From assembly GCA_034687125.1 (NCBI GenBank), contig JAQGBZ010000014.1:248001-312000 (forward strand): a DNA stretch of 64,000 nt. The letters run 5' to 3'. The notes under the pieces are model-generated. The model worked only from the letters and a program-made list of their open reading frames with translations, had not been told where the DNA came from and searched no databases. How positions within the stretch are numbered: the stretch's first letter is position 1; each line of letters begins with the position of its first letter. The position numbers were made by a program, and so were the translations under genes. The stretch is from Neelides folsomi (Eukaryota > Arthropoda > Collembola > Neelipleona > Neelidae). Below are positions 1 through 14,108 of the stretch, piece by piece.

Positions 1-3000
1 AGAGGATTTGATAGGGAGCTTATGGGAACATCGTTTCTGATCTAAATGATCACAAGACTTTTCCTCAGACCCCAAATACTTATAAATCTTTTCTTGGACC
101 ACCAAGTAAAGATGTTTATTCCATAGGAAAATATGTTTATACAGCTTTATAAGGTCTCGCAAGAAAGGCAAGCACGCGAATCTAACATTTTTTTGCACAC
201 CAAAAAGAAACGTTTAAAAATATTTACTCACAACTAGAAACTTTCCTGAGATTTCCATATTAAATTCACTCGGGTTCGGAGTATGTATGAGACAAAGAAA
301 TTAATATAATATTTGTTGTTTTGTAGTAATAATTGGAAACCAAGAACTTTAATTATTTTTCATTGAACTTTATTTTGCCCATTTTAAACGTTAATTGGAA
401 TTTTTCTTGAATTTTAGTAAGGGAATTAATTTAGGAAGTTACAGTTAACGAGTTATTTGAATGAACAACCATAATATTCAAATAATCATAGTTGCATTGT
501 TGTTGAATAAAACTGTGAATCATTTAATTTACTAATATAATATTGAAGCAATTTTTCTCATTTGCTAAATTATGCATCGCTATAAAAATACATTTTAATT
601 CAATGCGAAAGATGAAAAAAAGTTTTAATTTACTTCCTAGTTATTTCTTGTTAAAACCAATGAAAGGTATATTTAATTGCTTTTACATTTATATTTCATT
701 TCAGTAACTTGTATATCTATATTATCTATCTTCAATCAAAGGAATGCTATTAAAAGAAAAAAATAAATTACGTTTTTTATTAAAGGTTATTCTGCGTTTT
801 GCATTAAATTGTAACTCTATGTATATTGTTATTAAACTTTTTATACTTTTATCAAATGTTTAGCATAAAATGTATATAAGGAATAAGGGATGGTGCAATA
901 ATGAAAAATTTTAATATCTTTCAAAGAGAGCACTGAAACATTCATTTATGATATGAAAAGAATAATTTAATACAACATGATTTGATTGAATATTTATAAG
1001 ACTTCCTTCTATACATATTATATTATCTTTTTGAAATCTCTCAATGTTTACTTTTGATTCTTTTCTCAATATTATTCTAAAGTCAGCAGATCTTTGTGAT
1101 ATCTTCGCAATCAAGTTTTAGAAAAAGTTTTGACTTTTGATGATTAATGAATTCATTCCTTTTCATTTTCATTTGGTAAATGTCTTGCATATCTAAAATG
1201 TATACCTACCCACACTCACCATCAATGTAAGCTTTAAAACCTTAACAAACCAAATTTTTTATTCAAATAGAAATTATTTGTGAAAGGGGAAACTCTTTTA
1301 TTTTATTATGCATTCAGAGATTATTTAATTAATCAAATTTGGTTACTCGCTTGACTTTTGGTGTTTTGAGGAAAAAGGAGAACGGCAAAGATAAATGCCT
1401 TAAAGGCTTGTGATTTCGATTTAAAAGTCTGTAATAGTGAGGTACAAGAATGGCAAAGCCTTGATTTAAATCATGATAAAATTGGCTATAATTTAATCGG
1501 ATTAAAAATTTGACATTTTGATTGTTTGTTCCTTGAATCAACATAATAATAGTTGGATACAGGCTCAATAGCAAATTGGATCACATTGAGATTGCTTGAG
1601 TTTATCTACATAAGTGCGAGGGAGGGAGCGTCAAAGGGTCCGACAGGTGTGAGAGATCGCAATGAGAGAGCACGTCGAGAGAGGTGAGTGGGTAATGGAG
1701 ATTAATTATCCGCCCCTCTCAGAATTTCTAATTTGTCTCCTCATTGATATGACGGAGAGGGTGAGGGGCAGTCTGTTACCTCTACAGCCTTCATCTCCAT
1801 CACTTTCCTCGTCCTCAGCGTAAAAATGGAGAATGTTGGTGATTATACATACATGAGGGATCTCTTTAAGAACCTCCACAATCCAATTCCTTCATAATTA
1901 ATAGGATAGAGTGGAGTAAAATTAAATTGCTGTAGGCGAAGAGCCGCGCCTCATTCTCAAGGAAAACTGGAGCAGCAGTGAGAAACGAGAGAGCCTTTCC
2001 CGTTAGAATCATTCTTCATATTATCGCCACCATTTATTCAGATGGGCCCCAGTTTGGAACTTTTTCTCAGAACGGAGTTCTAACACGAAGTTGAACAAAA
2101 TCTTTACAAACCTATCACTCCCATCATTATTTTATATCAATATGCTCAATGGGTATTTTTTGTAATTTAACAAACTTAATTTTAGTTTTTTCATTGTATT
2201 TATTGATCCATTTTATTCCATCTTGTAGTGAATTAATTGGGGAAATTTTTTTGAGTCATTCCGTTAAGTCGTGAGGTTTGGAACCCGAAGGCCTCTCGAG
2301 AAATCAACATGATAAAAAAGAGTCTGATTAAAGTGGCCTAAAAGATTAACTTGGGAGATGAAGGAAGAAACGACGTCTTTCACGCTCTGTCATTATATGC
2401 ATTTCTAAAGACTTTTTTTAAACCCAGTTCCCTCACTTCCCCAAACCTCCACGGCCATTCACAAGATACGTAAATATATTTAAGTACTTGGATATATTGT
2501 ATATATCAGTTCCTCCTTTAGCCCATTTGATACGAGTCCTCGTATTATAAATGGCCATGTCATAATTATCCGCATTATTCACCTCCTTCCTTGTTCTCTC
2601 TTTCCAGACCAGCCCTATCTGTTTGCAATCAATGGCCGTAACGCCAATCCCTTATCTCACCCATCCATTTCCACTCATCCATTAAGAATCAAAAGTTTCA
2701 AAAGGCTGCTCAGAAAGGCCGAGAGATATGCAGAGTAGGTCTCACGAGAAAAGGGAAGAGGAATGGAAATGGCTCCACCTTCATCTTGGTCAAAATAGGA
2801 TTTGATTTGATCCTTCTCCTTTCCACAGCCCTATTTTTCTTCTCTTCTCCTTCCAACATATTTCCAACCTTCTCCCATTAAGGGCAAAAAGAAATCTTGA
2901 AATGACTGGGAGGATCAAACAGAAAAATGTATTGAATTGATCTTGCCTCGTCCATTAACCAAGTTCCCCATTATTTATACAGTGCGAACTGACACACTGA

Positions 3001-6000
3001 CATTTCCACAAAGATATAAAAACATCCAGTCATGCTCCCCAGATTCGACATTGCAAAGGTATATTTACATGGTTAAAATGTTATATCTAGAGTATGTCTT
3101 TTAGATCATATCAACCATGTCTTAGAATTTCATATCTATTTGCATATGTATGAGGAAGCATATCATATATTTCCATATATGAAATAGATATAAAGAGATG
3201 GAGAAATAATGAAAATTTCTGTCTCACAATTCACATATTAAATTGAATGGCTGCATAATGCCATGGTTAGGAATGCATGGGGAGAGGGCTAAGGTTGCGC
3301 CTTCCATTTTCAAGGAGAACGAGTCAATCGAGCGAAAATAAAACACACATTTGGAGATTTATAAGGAGGAAAATGGCCGTTAATTGCGGACTTCTCATGT
3401 GCGATATCTCAAATGTGAATATTCATGAGGGCTGAATAAGGTTTTGAGCCCTACTTTATACATATTTTTAAAGCCTTGTAGGGGGGAAAAGAAAACTCTC
3501 CACTTGGGCTCTTTTTACATAATAGCAATTCTTCATGGGAGACTTTGGGCGTATGGGGCAGTCTGTGTACACACAAATTCGCGACGCTCTTTATTTATGT
3601 GTGGACGAGTGTTTGGATGTAATCTCGCCCCGCCTTGTCATTTCTCTCTCTCCTCTCTCTCCAAAATCCAACAATGAGGAAAACATTATGTATAGGCTAT
3701 GGTCATTATACGGTATATGGTACACATACTCCAAGATCCATACAGGCCCTCCTTGTACAGACCCTGTATAAGGACTCTCTGTTATAAGGCCCTTTCCACT
3801 TATAAGGACGGATGATATTAAAGGAAATGAAGAGATTTTGAAATATAATGTATGAGCAGAAAAACTACTTTCACTATGAGATTGCAATAAAGAAAATTGA
3901 ATAAGATTGGATATTTATGTGAATGTGTGTGAAGTTTGTCGATGTGACTCTGCAGCTGTTAATTAATTACGAGTCCATTTTAATCTCCATTCATTGAAAT
4001 CATATAGTGTGTCTCATAAGTTATATTTCCAACCATTGCATTTTGAAGGTAATGAAATGCACGGGTGTGTATTGAGAGATATTTTGGCATCGAATGTAGA
4101 AGAACTTGCCCCTTTTTCCTCATATCAAGGACCCTCGAGGAATCACCAGTGTCAATGCAAAGAAACTCCCTCAACCCAAGGAATCCGTCTACTTCTGTGT
4201 CTGTGTGTGTATTTTGGCTCCTTCTCAATAAATGGACAGAGAGGTTAAGGCGAAGAGCCTCGAAGCTCTCAGAGAGTTGGGAGTGTCCGCTCATTTGGCT
4301 CTCCATTATTCAAGTTCCATTATTAGATTATTAGTTCCTTCATTGGTTCCTCAATTAAGGGAAATCAGTGGGTTTAATTTGAGGATAAGGGAGAGGGAAA
4401 GGGATTCCCTGAAGAACCTCAGAAGCCCTTCCACATTCCGCCACTTCAAACTCGCACGTGAGAAATGCATTCTCAGGGCAGATAAAAAAGGATTACCGTT
4501 ATCCAACCCGGTTTGAGATATACACACTACTACACTACTTATGCACCCCATAGGCCTGAGGTTCATCGCTCATAGACCACGGGAATAACAGGAACACGAA
4601 ATATAAATCGAACCCTCGAGGGAAATGCGTGTATAAATAAAAGGTCGAACTGTGAGAGGATCATTTCCCTTTTCAATTCACTTTTACATTCCTAATTATT
4701 AATATGAGAAATCCGGATCTCTCGATCTCTCGACCGGAGAAATCCTCTTAAATTACGCCAAATGTATAATATACATATTTCTACATGAGTGTGTCAATGT
4801 GCAAAATCTCACTGATTTTCTTTTGCATTTCATATTGCTTGAAATTCAGACAGGAAAATTAACTGGAGTAAAATGGGGCAAATAGACTTAAGTAAACATT
4901 TATTCCTTATTTAATGTGTGTTTTCCAAAATTCAACTATTGAATTTACTTTGAAAACTATCACATAAACTAACTTGATTATCTCCATTACGTTATAACAT
5001 ACATAATTTTAGGAAGATATTTATTTATTTAAGAGATCAACTTGAAGAGATTATTTTCTAGTTATTTCTCCTAAGTCCTTTTTAATTGAAAGAAAGTAAA
5101 TCAGAATAAAATATATATTTCTGAAACTTTGAACCCAAGCCGAAAGAAGAACAAAGAAGGACGCGTCTTGGTAAGTTTTTTCCGCTCGTTTCGCACGTTC
5201 AAACAATTTGGGTCCGCCCGAGAAAAGATGAGACAATTAGCGGAAAATAAAAAGATCGTTACTTTATTGACGGAGCTGGTGGGGCCTTATTCGGTCCAAA
5301 TCTTTGTTGTTTTCTGTCCCTTCCTGCTGGACAAATAAATAAAAGACCCTAACAGGAAAAGGATTTCTCAGGTACTGAGCTTCGCCAATAATCGCCTATT
5401 GCAAGTTGGGAATGATCGAGAGGGGGGGACGTCTCCCTTAACCCCTTCCCACTCAAAATGAGGTCGATTGGAGTAGGTAGGATTGAGCAAATGTCTTACT
5501 CCCCCCTTCTTTGTTCTCCCTCAACCTCCTCGACTCTCCGCCGGCACCATGAAACTGAAGGTTTGCCTATAAACGTGTTTTCCGGCCACCAAGAAAAGTG
5601 CAGTTGCAAAAGGCCCCCAGGCCTCTGTTTGTTCATTATTAATTTTTATTTTTAACAGGTCTCTCTCCTCCCACGATAAGGAGCAGTCAAAGATCCCATA
5701 CGGCACGCTGATCATTAATCCAATTTCAAACTCGTTGTTTCCATTGCTCCATGTGCATGGGACTGTAACAGTTCTTGGGTATGATTCCTGTGTGCGTATC
5801 ACAACCTCGGCCCCCATTTCCCCACATTCATGTAAACAAAGGAAACAGTTATCCCACGTAATTACAATCGAAGGAACTTTACCAGAGGAACTTTACCAGA
5901 GTGAAACTTCTTCACAACAAGGCAGGGAAGTTTTCCCAAAACGGAACCCATTCAACTCATCGAGTCGAGATGGAAAAGGGCACCCATTGTTGCTTATTAA

Positions 6001-6900
6001 TCGATTTCCATTGGAAATTATGAAATGAGGTTCGGAGGTTTCCCCGCCTTCCTATTTCATTGACATCCCAAATGATTGTATTAAGGAAATTATTATTTGA
6101 GAGAACAAAAGCCCTCGTCTTCATAACTTCGTTTGGGAGGTTTGGGAAGTGGCGAAGCTGCGAGGTTTCAAACTTCCCCACCGCACTTTCCTTTTCATTA
6201 CAACTGTGAAAAAAGCCCAAAATAACTTTTGGCAAACTTTTTGTCAACTTCATTTAAACGTCTGCTTCACACTTGCCCTGAAGAACTGAGCCATTATAAT
6301 TTTTATAATTGTCTCTCCGAGAGAAAAGAATATTTACCATAAATGTATATAAATGAATCGACCATTTGTATATATTGGAGTTAACGAGATCCCACGCTCT
6401 CCCTTGGTGCGTTGGTGCAAATGGAACATATTTTCTATGCTGTGATTTAATGAACCCAAGAGCACGACAGGAACAGTTTAATTTTAAATGAGATCTGTTT
6501 TTCCTTTCACATTGTGGGAGTACGCGGCGAGCCAGTTGAACTTATTAGTTAGTAATGACATTTTTAACTTTTTCAGGCCAAACTCTGTCAAGGGGAAACT
6601 TTCTAGTCAAATTAGATGCAAACAGTTTGTGCTTAATTGATGAAAAAGATTAAGATTTTTTCCTTGTTTTATTAATTGATTTAAATTATGGAACAAATGT
6701 AAATATTTATAAACATAGCCTTAACCTGAATGTAACTAAAAGACATTATTCAAAGCATGTAACAAAATAGAGATAAAAGAGACTATAAGAACTTATACTG
6801 TAGTTACGTTATAATTAACAAATTAACTTTTAAGTAAATATAAAAGTAATAAATAATTTCATTTACAATAACAATAATTTTTCATTAAAACATTATCAAC
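1..6900. other. Gene-poor AT-rich stretch, no supportable gene
   Basis: AT-rich DNA with islands of higher GC (for example around 1620-1760, 2580-2900, 4050-4700 and 5400-6250). Open frames here are short (about 110 codons or less), overlap each other on both strands, lack recognisable domains, and are not joined by convincing splice sites. A 14-base tandem duplication lies near 5873-5901. The GC-richer islands could be non-coding exons or regulatory DNA, but nothing in the sequence proves it. Confidence 0.5.
5872..5901. repeat. Short tandem duplication (unit AGGAACTTTACCAG)
   Basis: Two back-to-back copies of a 14-base unit are visible. The duplication is in non-coding sequence and looks like a simple replication-slippage product. 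Confidence 0.6.
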
Positions 6901-6910
6901 ACAAAATGAA

Positions 6911-9209
6911 TCATTTCCATACATTGTTGTTCACATTTTTTACACTCCATGCATTTTTTGCATTTAAAATGAGTGTTTCGTAGACTCCTCGACCAGGATG
7001 AGTCGAAATTGTAATTTCAAAAATTTCTAGATTTGTCGCCAATTGGCTTCCATTTTTTATGATTACTTTTGATTTGTCCTGAATGATTCTGCTGGAGCTC
7101 TCAATTTCACGTAAAATCAACATTGTGCACATTGGAAATCTTTTTAATTCTTCATTTAAGTAATTGATAATTTCTCCAGCTCCTGCTTCCACATTTTCCA
7201 CATCATTCACGTCTGTAGCTGTGCGGGAATGGCAAACACAAAATTGCATTGGAATTCCAGCGTCAGAACAAGTTCGCTCTTCTGGAATTGGGAGAAATAA
7301 GCTGATTCCTCTTGGATATTTCTCAAGATTTTGTAAAACTTTTACCTTCTTGATTAATTTCTCATTTGAAATTCTCCTTAAATCATGTAGATCTTTCATT
7401 GTTTCATAGAGATCAAAATGAGAAATTAAAGTTTGCGTATTTCCGTTCAAATTCGTCACTGCTTGTGGATAATCTTTGGTGAATTGATCTGGGAGCATGA
7501 AATAAAGTAAGGGCATTTTTCCTTCTACTTTTCCTTGTGTAGTGCGCGACATTTTCCCCCACCGCATTCCATGATCGCTCATTAAAATTAAAATGATGTT
7601 GTTCAAATAGCCCTCGTTTTTCATCCAACTTATTATATTCAAAAGAATTTCATCACCGTAGTTTGGATAATTGAGCTAATCATGAGTGAGTGAATTTTCC
7701 CATATGAATTCAAAATATCTTCAATCTTTGTTCTTCCCAGCAAAATAAGGTCTTTTTTTACAATGTCATTTTTCTTACAATGTCCAACAGAACTTCGAAT
7801 CCAAGTCTTGGACTATAACACACATTGATGTTTAACATTTTGTGATTCCAAATTTTCTTATCAGCTTTCTCAAAGAATGGCTCAAAAAAATAATTCACAG
7901 GACTTCCTCTGAATCCAGGTTCAAAATATTTGAAACTTCCAATATTGAGAGCATCTTCAAAATGCGTTGTATAATATCCTTGTTTTTGAAATTATTCCAG
8001 ATAAATGGACAATAATCAAACGTATCTTTACTGTTCGGGGTGCAAGTTTCTTTTAATTCTTCAACTGGCATTCCTGAGAGAGCCGGAATCCATTTAATTA
8101 AACAATTATACAATTTGGGAAATAATAAATATTTTGATCAAAATAAAAACATTTAATAATATTTAATAAGTTTATAAGATTTATATTTAATCCTGCTATT
8201 ACAATATTAGGAAATGTCTTTTCTCCCACTTTTATTAATCCATTAATTTCAATTGCTTTAAGTTCCTTCGTTATATATTTATGAGTTTTTGGCATTGTTC
8301 TATAATAAATATGTTACACCTATTATAATATCATATAAGAAACATTGTTTTTGCTTTAGCGTATGAAAATCTTCACGAAATAGAATAAACAAAATTATAA
8401 AATCGGTATAAAAATTCTAACGTTATTATTAAAGTTAGTACATACCGTATAAAACTCATAGAGAAACTGAATCAATTCCAAGAACCACGACATTATACTG
8501 TTTAGCTAAATCATAATCCAAATCAAGAGAGCCGGAATTTCTCAAATTTTCAAGCCTCTTCTCAACCAGATATTTTTTAGGTATCAAAGGGAAAATGTCA
8601 AATAATGATTCATTTGCATGTTTGGAGCTTTTGCAATAAATTAAAATGGCGTCAAATGTTCCAATAATTTTGGTCTCTATTTCTGTAATATTATTACATT
8701 CTTGAGATTAAACGTAAATACGTTTTTTGATAATTGGTAAATTAATTTAGGTAAACAGATTTAATTTCAGATTAAAAATTGAGATATCATAAAGTTTATT
8801 ATATTTCAAGGGGATTAATACCTGAAAGAAATACCACTTGCGTTTTCTTGCAAACTTTGTATGATTGTCTTATAACATTTGCTGAAATGATATTTATCCT
8901 TTCTCATTCCCACCCACATAAATGATTTTTAATGAGGAAACGTCGGATTTAAAAAGTAAAGGATATATTTTGTTGCAATTGAATTTTGGCTCATCGGAAT
9001 TATCAATTTTCATTATTGAGTCAACAAATGGATCTAATTGAGGTAAATCACAATGTTTTTTGCTTTCGCTTCCTCTATCTTGTACTGGTATTTCGATCTT
9101 ATTAAGTTCTTTCAAAAATTTTCGTTCTTCATTTTTAAGATAAATCTAACACATGGAGAAAATAATATTAGCATGGAAAAAAATTTGATTGGTGTTTTTA
9201 AAAATGCCA
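6911..9209 (-). pseudogene. DUF229 sulfatase-like protein, decayed copy
   Basis: DUF229 proteins are alkaline-phosphatase/sulfatase-fold proteins common in nematodes and arthropods; their substrate is mostly unknown. Pieces appear in family order on the minus strand: an N-terminal block with CDLPQLDPF (about 8914-9115), short exons at 8822-8881 and 8446-8700 (the latter with the metal-site-type motif VVVLGIDSVS), the RTMPKT...KVGEKTFPN block (about 8180-8288), IPALSGMPVEELKE...FDYCPFIWNNF (about 7980-8080), an EPGFRGSPVNYFFEP block (about 7870-7975), and an open C-terminal block of 243 codons (6911-7642) with MSDHGMRWG and the cysteine-rich RTCSDAGIPMQFCVC segment. Junctions 8914/8881, 8822/8700 and 8446/8288 fit GT-AG rules in phase. 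It is broken: the frame shifts between DSVS and MSFIR (near 8458), shifts again after FKNK (near 7980), and a TAG interrupts THD/LNYPNYGDE (7676-7678), with a poorly matching stretch at 7690-7770. An ATG at 9207-9209 starts a hydrophobic leader in another frame. Sequencing error is possible, but three independent lesions favour a pseudogene. Confidence 0.72.
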
Positions 9210-9296
9210 TAATTTGATGTTTATTATTATCGCTTTTTATTTGCAATCAAAATTGAACTCTGACAGAATTTATTTGTCTTTTACTTGAGTAAAATT

Positions 9297-9371
9297 CTTG
9301 AGTTCCCGCTTTTAGAACATCATTTATCAACATTAGTTTTGTGATTGATTTAAATTATGCGGGAACTCAAG
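9297..9371. repeat. Inverted repeat, 13-bp arms (CTTGAGTTCCCGC)
   Basis: The arms at 9297-9309 and 9359-9371 are perfect reverse complements separated by about 49 bases. It lies just upstream of the decayed DUF229 gene. It could be a small transposon relic or a cruciform-forming regulatory site; no target duplication was recognised. Confidence 0.6.
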
Positions 9372-10959
9372 AGCTATTTCTAACGATAGATTTAAAGTTT
9401 ATGCATTTTTGTTTCCATGCTTGCAAAAGTCTGCACCTTATTTCAAACTCAGACCTAAGGTCGTGAATGAACTATAATTTAGGAACAAAGGTATTGTCAA
9501 AACCCGAACATATCCTACTTTTGTCATTTACCAGAATTAATAAATTGTCCTGCTGTTTTTATTTTTAAATACTTGTTAACCTTTTATTCATTTATTTATT
9601 ACACATTGCACAATTTTATATACCTTACAATATGATTTGTTGTGTAAATAGATATATAATACTATGTATACTACATATGAATAGCTTATTTGCAGAAGGG
9701 CCTTAGGATTTAAGGACAATTATTGAAGTTCGCGACGCGAAATTTCATGATTATAATTAAACTAGCAGAACTCAACTGTCAATTAATTAAATAGTTAAAA
9801 TAATTTAATGTGAAAATTATATTCGATTGTTCCAAATGGACAAAATATTAATCCCGTACCATCTACCATACAAAATACGATAGCTCTTTTTCATTAAACT
9901 TATGCAATAGTTAATTATTTAACCATAACACCCCTAAACTTTTGTTAAAAATCGACTTTCATCGTAATTCGTAAAATAAACAAGTTTCCTAAGGCCCATG
10001 TTAGGCTGACTTCCCTAATGGTTTTTCCCTAATCATAATCCAAGTGAAAATGAAAGAGTGAAAACGTGAGGTCAAAGGTAAACTTGTGAAGAAAATGAAG
10101 GAAAACGGAAAAAGTGAAGGAGAGAAGAAAAAGAACGTCTTATTGATCGAGAATACAACAATAGAATCCCAATTTTACAATTTTGATTAATAAAGAAAAC
10201 TTCTAATAAACAATATACAATAATCACTTAGTCACAACAAATTCCAATTACAACAAGGCGCTGATACACTTATAATACGCTGCTACAGCCCTTATGCGAA
10301 TAAACTATTCATATGTGGTATAACTTTGCTCTGTGTATTATGATATATGAATATAGGATTACTCTTTTGGGTCTCATCGCTAAAGAAGTCTGAGAACATA
10401 AAGTGCCGAGATTTTTTCTCACCAACTCCCAAAATAAATTGTGCTTATGCCTTTAAGAGCAAAGAAGGGATCTCTTGGAGATTCTTTCACAACGGGGCGA
10501 CTGAAGTTGTATCAACTCAATTGCGCTCATTGAAAACTGTTTGTTTATTGAGGAAGTTTCTACATGTGTGTCAATTGTGCCGGTGCTCCTTGACTGCCAA
10601 ATTTCAAACTATTTTCTATTGGACATATTAACCCTAAGTTTGACTTGAGTGAGAGCCTTTCCCCTGTGCTTACATATTACATAAATACAAATACCTACAT
10701 AGATATGTATATTCCATCGTGGGTTAAATCCAACATTAATGGATACATTAAGTTAATTAGGATGCCAACGGAAACTTTTCTCATTAATAGTTTCGGGTCC
10801 ATTGATTTGCAAGACTGAAGGCGAACCTGTGGTTTCCGTCAAACCGATCATGTACTTTGGTTTTTCTAATGCTCCGATCACCCATTACATGCCATGATGC
10901 AAATGGGGGGACATTTAACCACTGTGGAGTTTGTAACATTATCGGACCATGCGTGAGGA

Positions 10960-11289
10960 AAAGATCCGCTCATTTCCTGATGGGAAAAATGAGGGTTAAC
11001 TGTTGAGCCGAGTAGGAGACAAAACGAAGGAACATAAACCCGGAATTCACTTTTCGGGGATCTGAGAAGGAGGAGAGACTCCCATAAAACGACCTAAAGG
11101 GAATTGAGACCCGGGATGAGGGAAACTCGGATTTCGTTCTTGGACTTTTGGGCAAACTCCCGCCTCGGCCTTTTCCACTCGATCTGAGTTATCTCGGCTC
11201 CCAGTCGAACGGCCGGCCTTGCCACACGTCGTTCTCAGCCTCACTTCTCCACCACAAACATCCAGAGTGAAATAAGAGACAAAGACGAG
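10960..11289 (+). other. Possible non-coding 5' exon ending in a consensus donor
   Basis: This block is clearly GC-richer than its surroundings and ends in GACGAG|GTAAGTTC, an excellent plus-strand splice donor, with AT-rich sequence after it. The allatostatin-C receptor has an acceptor (TTTTTCAG) immediately before its start codon, so it needs at least one upstream untranslated exon. This block is a candidate, but the two are 16 kb apart and nothing else links them. Confidence 0.25.
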
Positions 11290-14108
11290 GTAAGTTCAGA
11301 CATTCCTCCTAATATTATCCTTATCTACACTTCCCATATAACTTACAAAATACATTCTGTCATTCTCTCTTCCCAATACATTCCGCCATGCTACTAAATT
11401 CCCTTAAATTCCTTCCACAAACTACGTACATTTACATGCATATCTGTATTATTTTATGCATCCGTTAACACTGTTTCGAAACCATGAAACAAACATGCAA
11501 TTAGTCAAATTAACTAAATTACTCCTTTTCAAACAATTATGATTATCAAGTGTCCTATAATTAATTTAATTCATTCTTATGTAAATGTGTCAATTATTAC
11601 ACTAGTTCTAAAGTTAGTAGTAGGCTCATAATTTGCTCACTTTGATCTTTGGAACTTGGGAATAAAATTAAAATGCAAACTATGTATTATAGAAATGGCA
11701 ATAAACATATTATAATAGTAAAATAAATACTGCCAATGTCAGTACCATGTTCAGGTAAGTATTGGCTTGTTTTTTATTTAAAGTTTCTGATGGTTGTTCT
11801 ATACAATATTTATCTATGGTATATCTACTGTGTAGGTAGTAAGTTAATATTTTTACTTTTTGAAAACTGTGGATGGAATGCAAAGCTCAATTTAATAGCG
11901 GCGTATTCCAATCGAATAACAGCAATTGAATAACAAAGTTGGGTGAGCTTAAAGGATTCCGGAAAGGACAATGGGAAATCGAAGGGAGAAAGAAAGTTTC
12001 TCCTGAGAGTTAAGTGATAATTTATCTGCTCAATACTTCACTCGATGCGGTTGAAAGAAACAAATTGTAAAATTCATTTCAATAAAACCAATTTGTATCT
12101 TCTTGTGGTTCACCCCTAATTGCTTTAAGACTTTTTTCCCAGCTGCCCTCGGCTTTGGTCCAACTTCCGCCGCACGCCGACCCTTCCACTCCGCTAACAT
12201 GAGAGAAAAAGAAGCCAAGTTATTTATAATTAGAAAAGTTAAGAATACTTAACCATGTTATTTATGGAAAATATTTGAAATACTTAACGGCCCTCCCAGT
12301 AAGAAGGATAGGGAAGAGTTGAAAGTCGCCGTCACGACTGATTAACTACTCTCGAATAATACTCAAATGAAAGGAAAACTCGTTAAAAGCCAAGCTAAGG
12401 ATTTTTGTAAGAAAATTCGGCTGTTTGCTTCTTCCATTTCTCAAATTTATTTTCATTTGTCAGCTGCTACATTTATTGAACAAGTGGGGAGACGTTTAGT
12501 GAGATGGCCATGTCACATAGGAATAATATAGCACATGTCATCAGACACATTTTGATTTCAACAGTCAGAGATCCATTCACATTTGATTCGGAAGGAAAAG
12601 CCCCATCGGTCACTTTTTTATTTAATCTCAAGAGGTTTTATTAAAATTCGATCATTTTTATTAAAGTTGGGCCATTTTTATTGATCATATTCTGTAATTT
12701 GAAAACATGTTAAAGAAATGTACTGTAATTCCAATTTTACTGCGTTGTTAAAAAATCGTTACAAAGAGATACTTTAAAAGATCTTGTCTTGTTTACCATT
12801 TTAAAGTTTGTCAAGAACTTTCATTTTATAACCAAATTCTCTATTGCCTCCGGTGTGTTAAAGTTTTAATCAATTAACTATGCATATCCAATTATGGACT
12901 CTCTGCTGATTAAAGAATATTAACTTTATGTTTTATGTATGTAAACTTGGCTTATCACACATTTCAGATTTCCCATCTATTCTTTAAGAACCTCTTTAAA
13001 AATTTAGTTTAACGTTTAGTGGTCTTAAAGTTAGTAAGTGTGATGAAGTTTGGTGTCCCACTTAATTAGCTTTCAAATTTTAGCATTAAATTATGTATTT
13101 ATTAAAACTAGGAGATATGGCCAGTTGCAACATTGGAATTATTTTATTCGCTCTAAATTAAATAAGTAGCATCTGTTGCAAAAGTATTTTCGTTTACATA
13201 TAAGATTAGTGCGCAGATTATGTTAATTAAATTGTAAAACTAAACGAAATAAATTATGCTTAATTTAACTTATGTTGGTAAAATGGAATTGTCCTCAGTT
13301 TTGGTCCTATTTAGGTATTTAGTACCATTATATACAAAATATCTCTGTTTACTATTACAATTTATGTATTGCATATTTGGATCATATACAGATACAAATA
13401 CATACTTGTTTAGGTATGTAAATGTATGTACGTAGATAACAAAAATTTTCTTTATTTATAATTTTAGCAGCAAATAACTTATTACAATTTACAAATGAAT
13501 GAATGTGGACATGCCTTTAAATTTTACACACACGCATAGCATATTTATAACATTATTAAAATTCCGTTAATAAAGTTAATGAGAGTGAGGAGCAGGTGTA
13601 ACAAGTCATTATAGGACACCGTGTAAGTATTTCATTCTCCCAAATGGCTTTCACTCATGCACTTTCGAAGTGACTTTCTAAGAAAGCATTGGTGAGTTAA
13701 TCCTTAACCCATGTTAATTTAGAAATAATTATGTCCACAATGATCAAAAACACGACAAAATAGTATTAGCATAATGAATTGTCAAACATTTAATTATTTT
13801 AATTTCATGTTGTGCCTTTAATAAATGTCAGTTTCAGTCAGGCAGAAGATAAATTAAATAAACCTGACGGAAAACGAACGTAGCTTTTATTCATTAAATT
13901 TTGCGTACTACATAATATATATTTTATAAGTAAATATGTAAAATTATCTATTTCATTCACCTTAAATTTCATGCGATACAGCGCCATATGCAAATATGGA
14001 AGATTAATTATATCTACATACTGGACATACATACAATATCATATCATATTATGGTATAAAGCTATGTCGTAAAGCAATAAATTATTTAGGTGGTTTATAA
14101 TAAAGTAC

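Larger units (their letters stand above)
9210..14108. other. Gene-poor stretch
   Basis: No supportable coding gene. It holds a 13-bp-arm hairpin at 9297-9371 and a GC-richer block at about 10960-11289 that ends in a consensus splice donor (listed separately). The 62-codon frame at 12030-12218 (-) matches nothing I recognise. The rest is AT-rich with no repeat that I can delimit. Confidence 0.5.

Noticed and set aside
3444-4566. Cluster of 70-108-codon frames on both strands
   Set aside because: They all overlap and none shows a domain or splice support; GC-richer DNA yields chance open frames.
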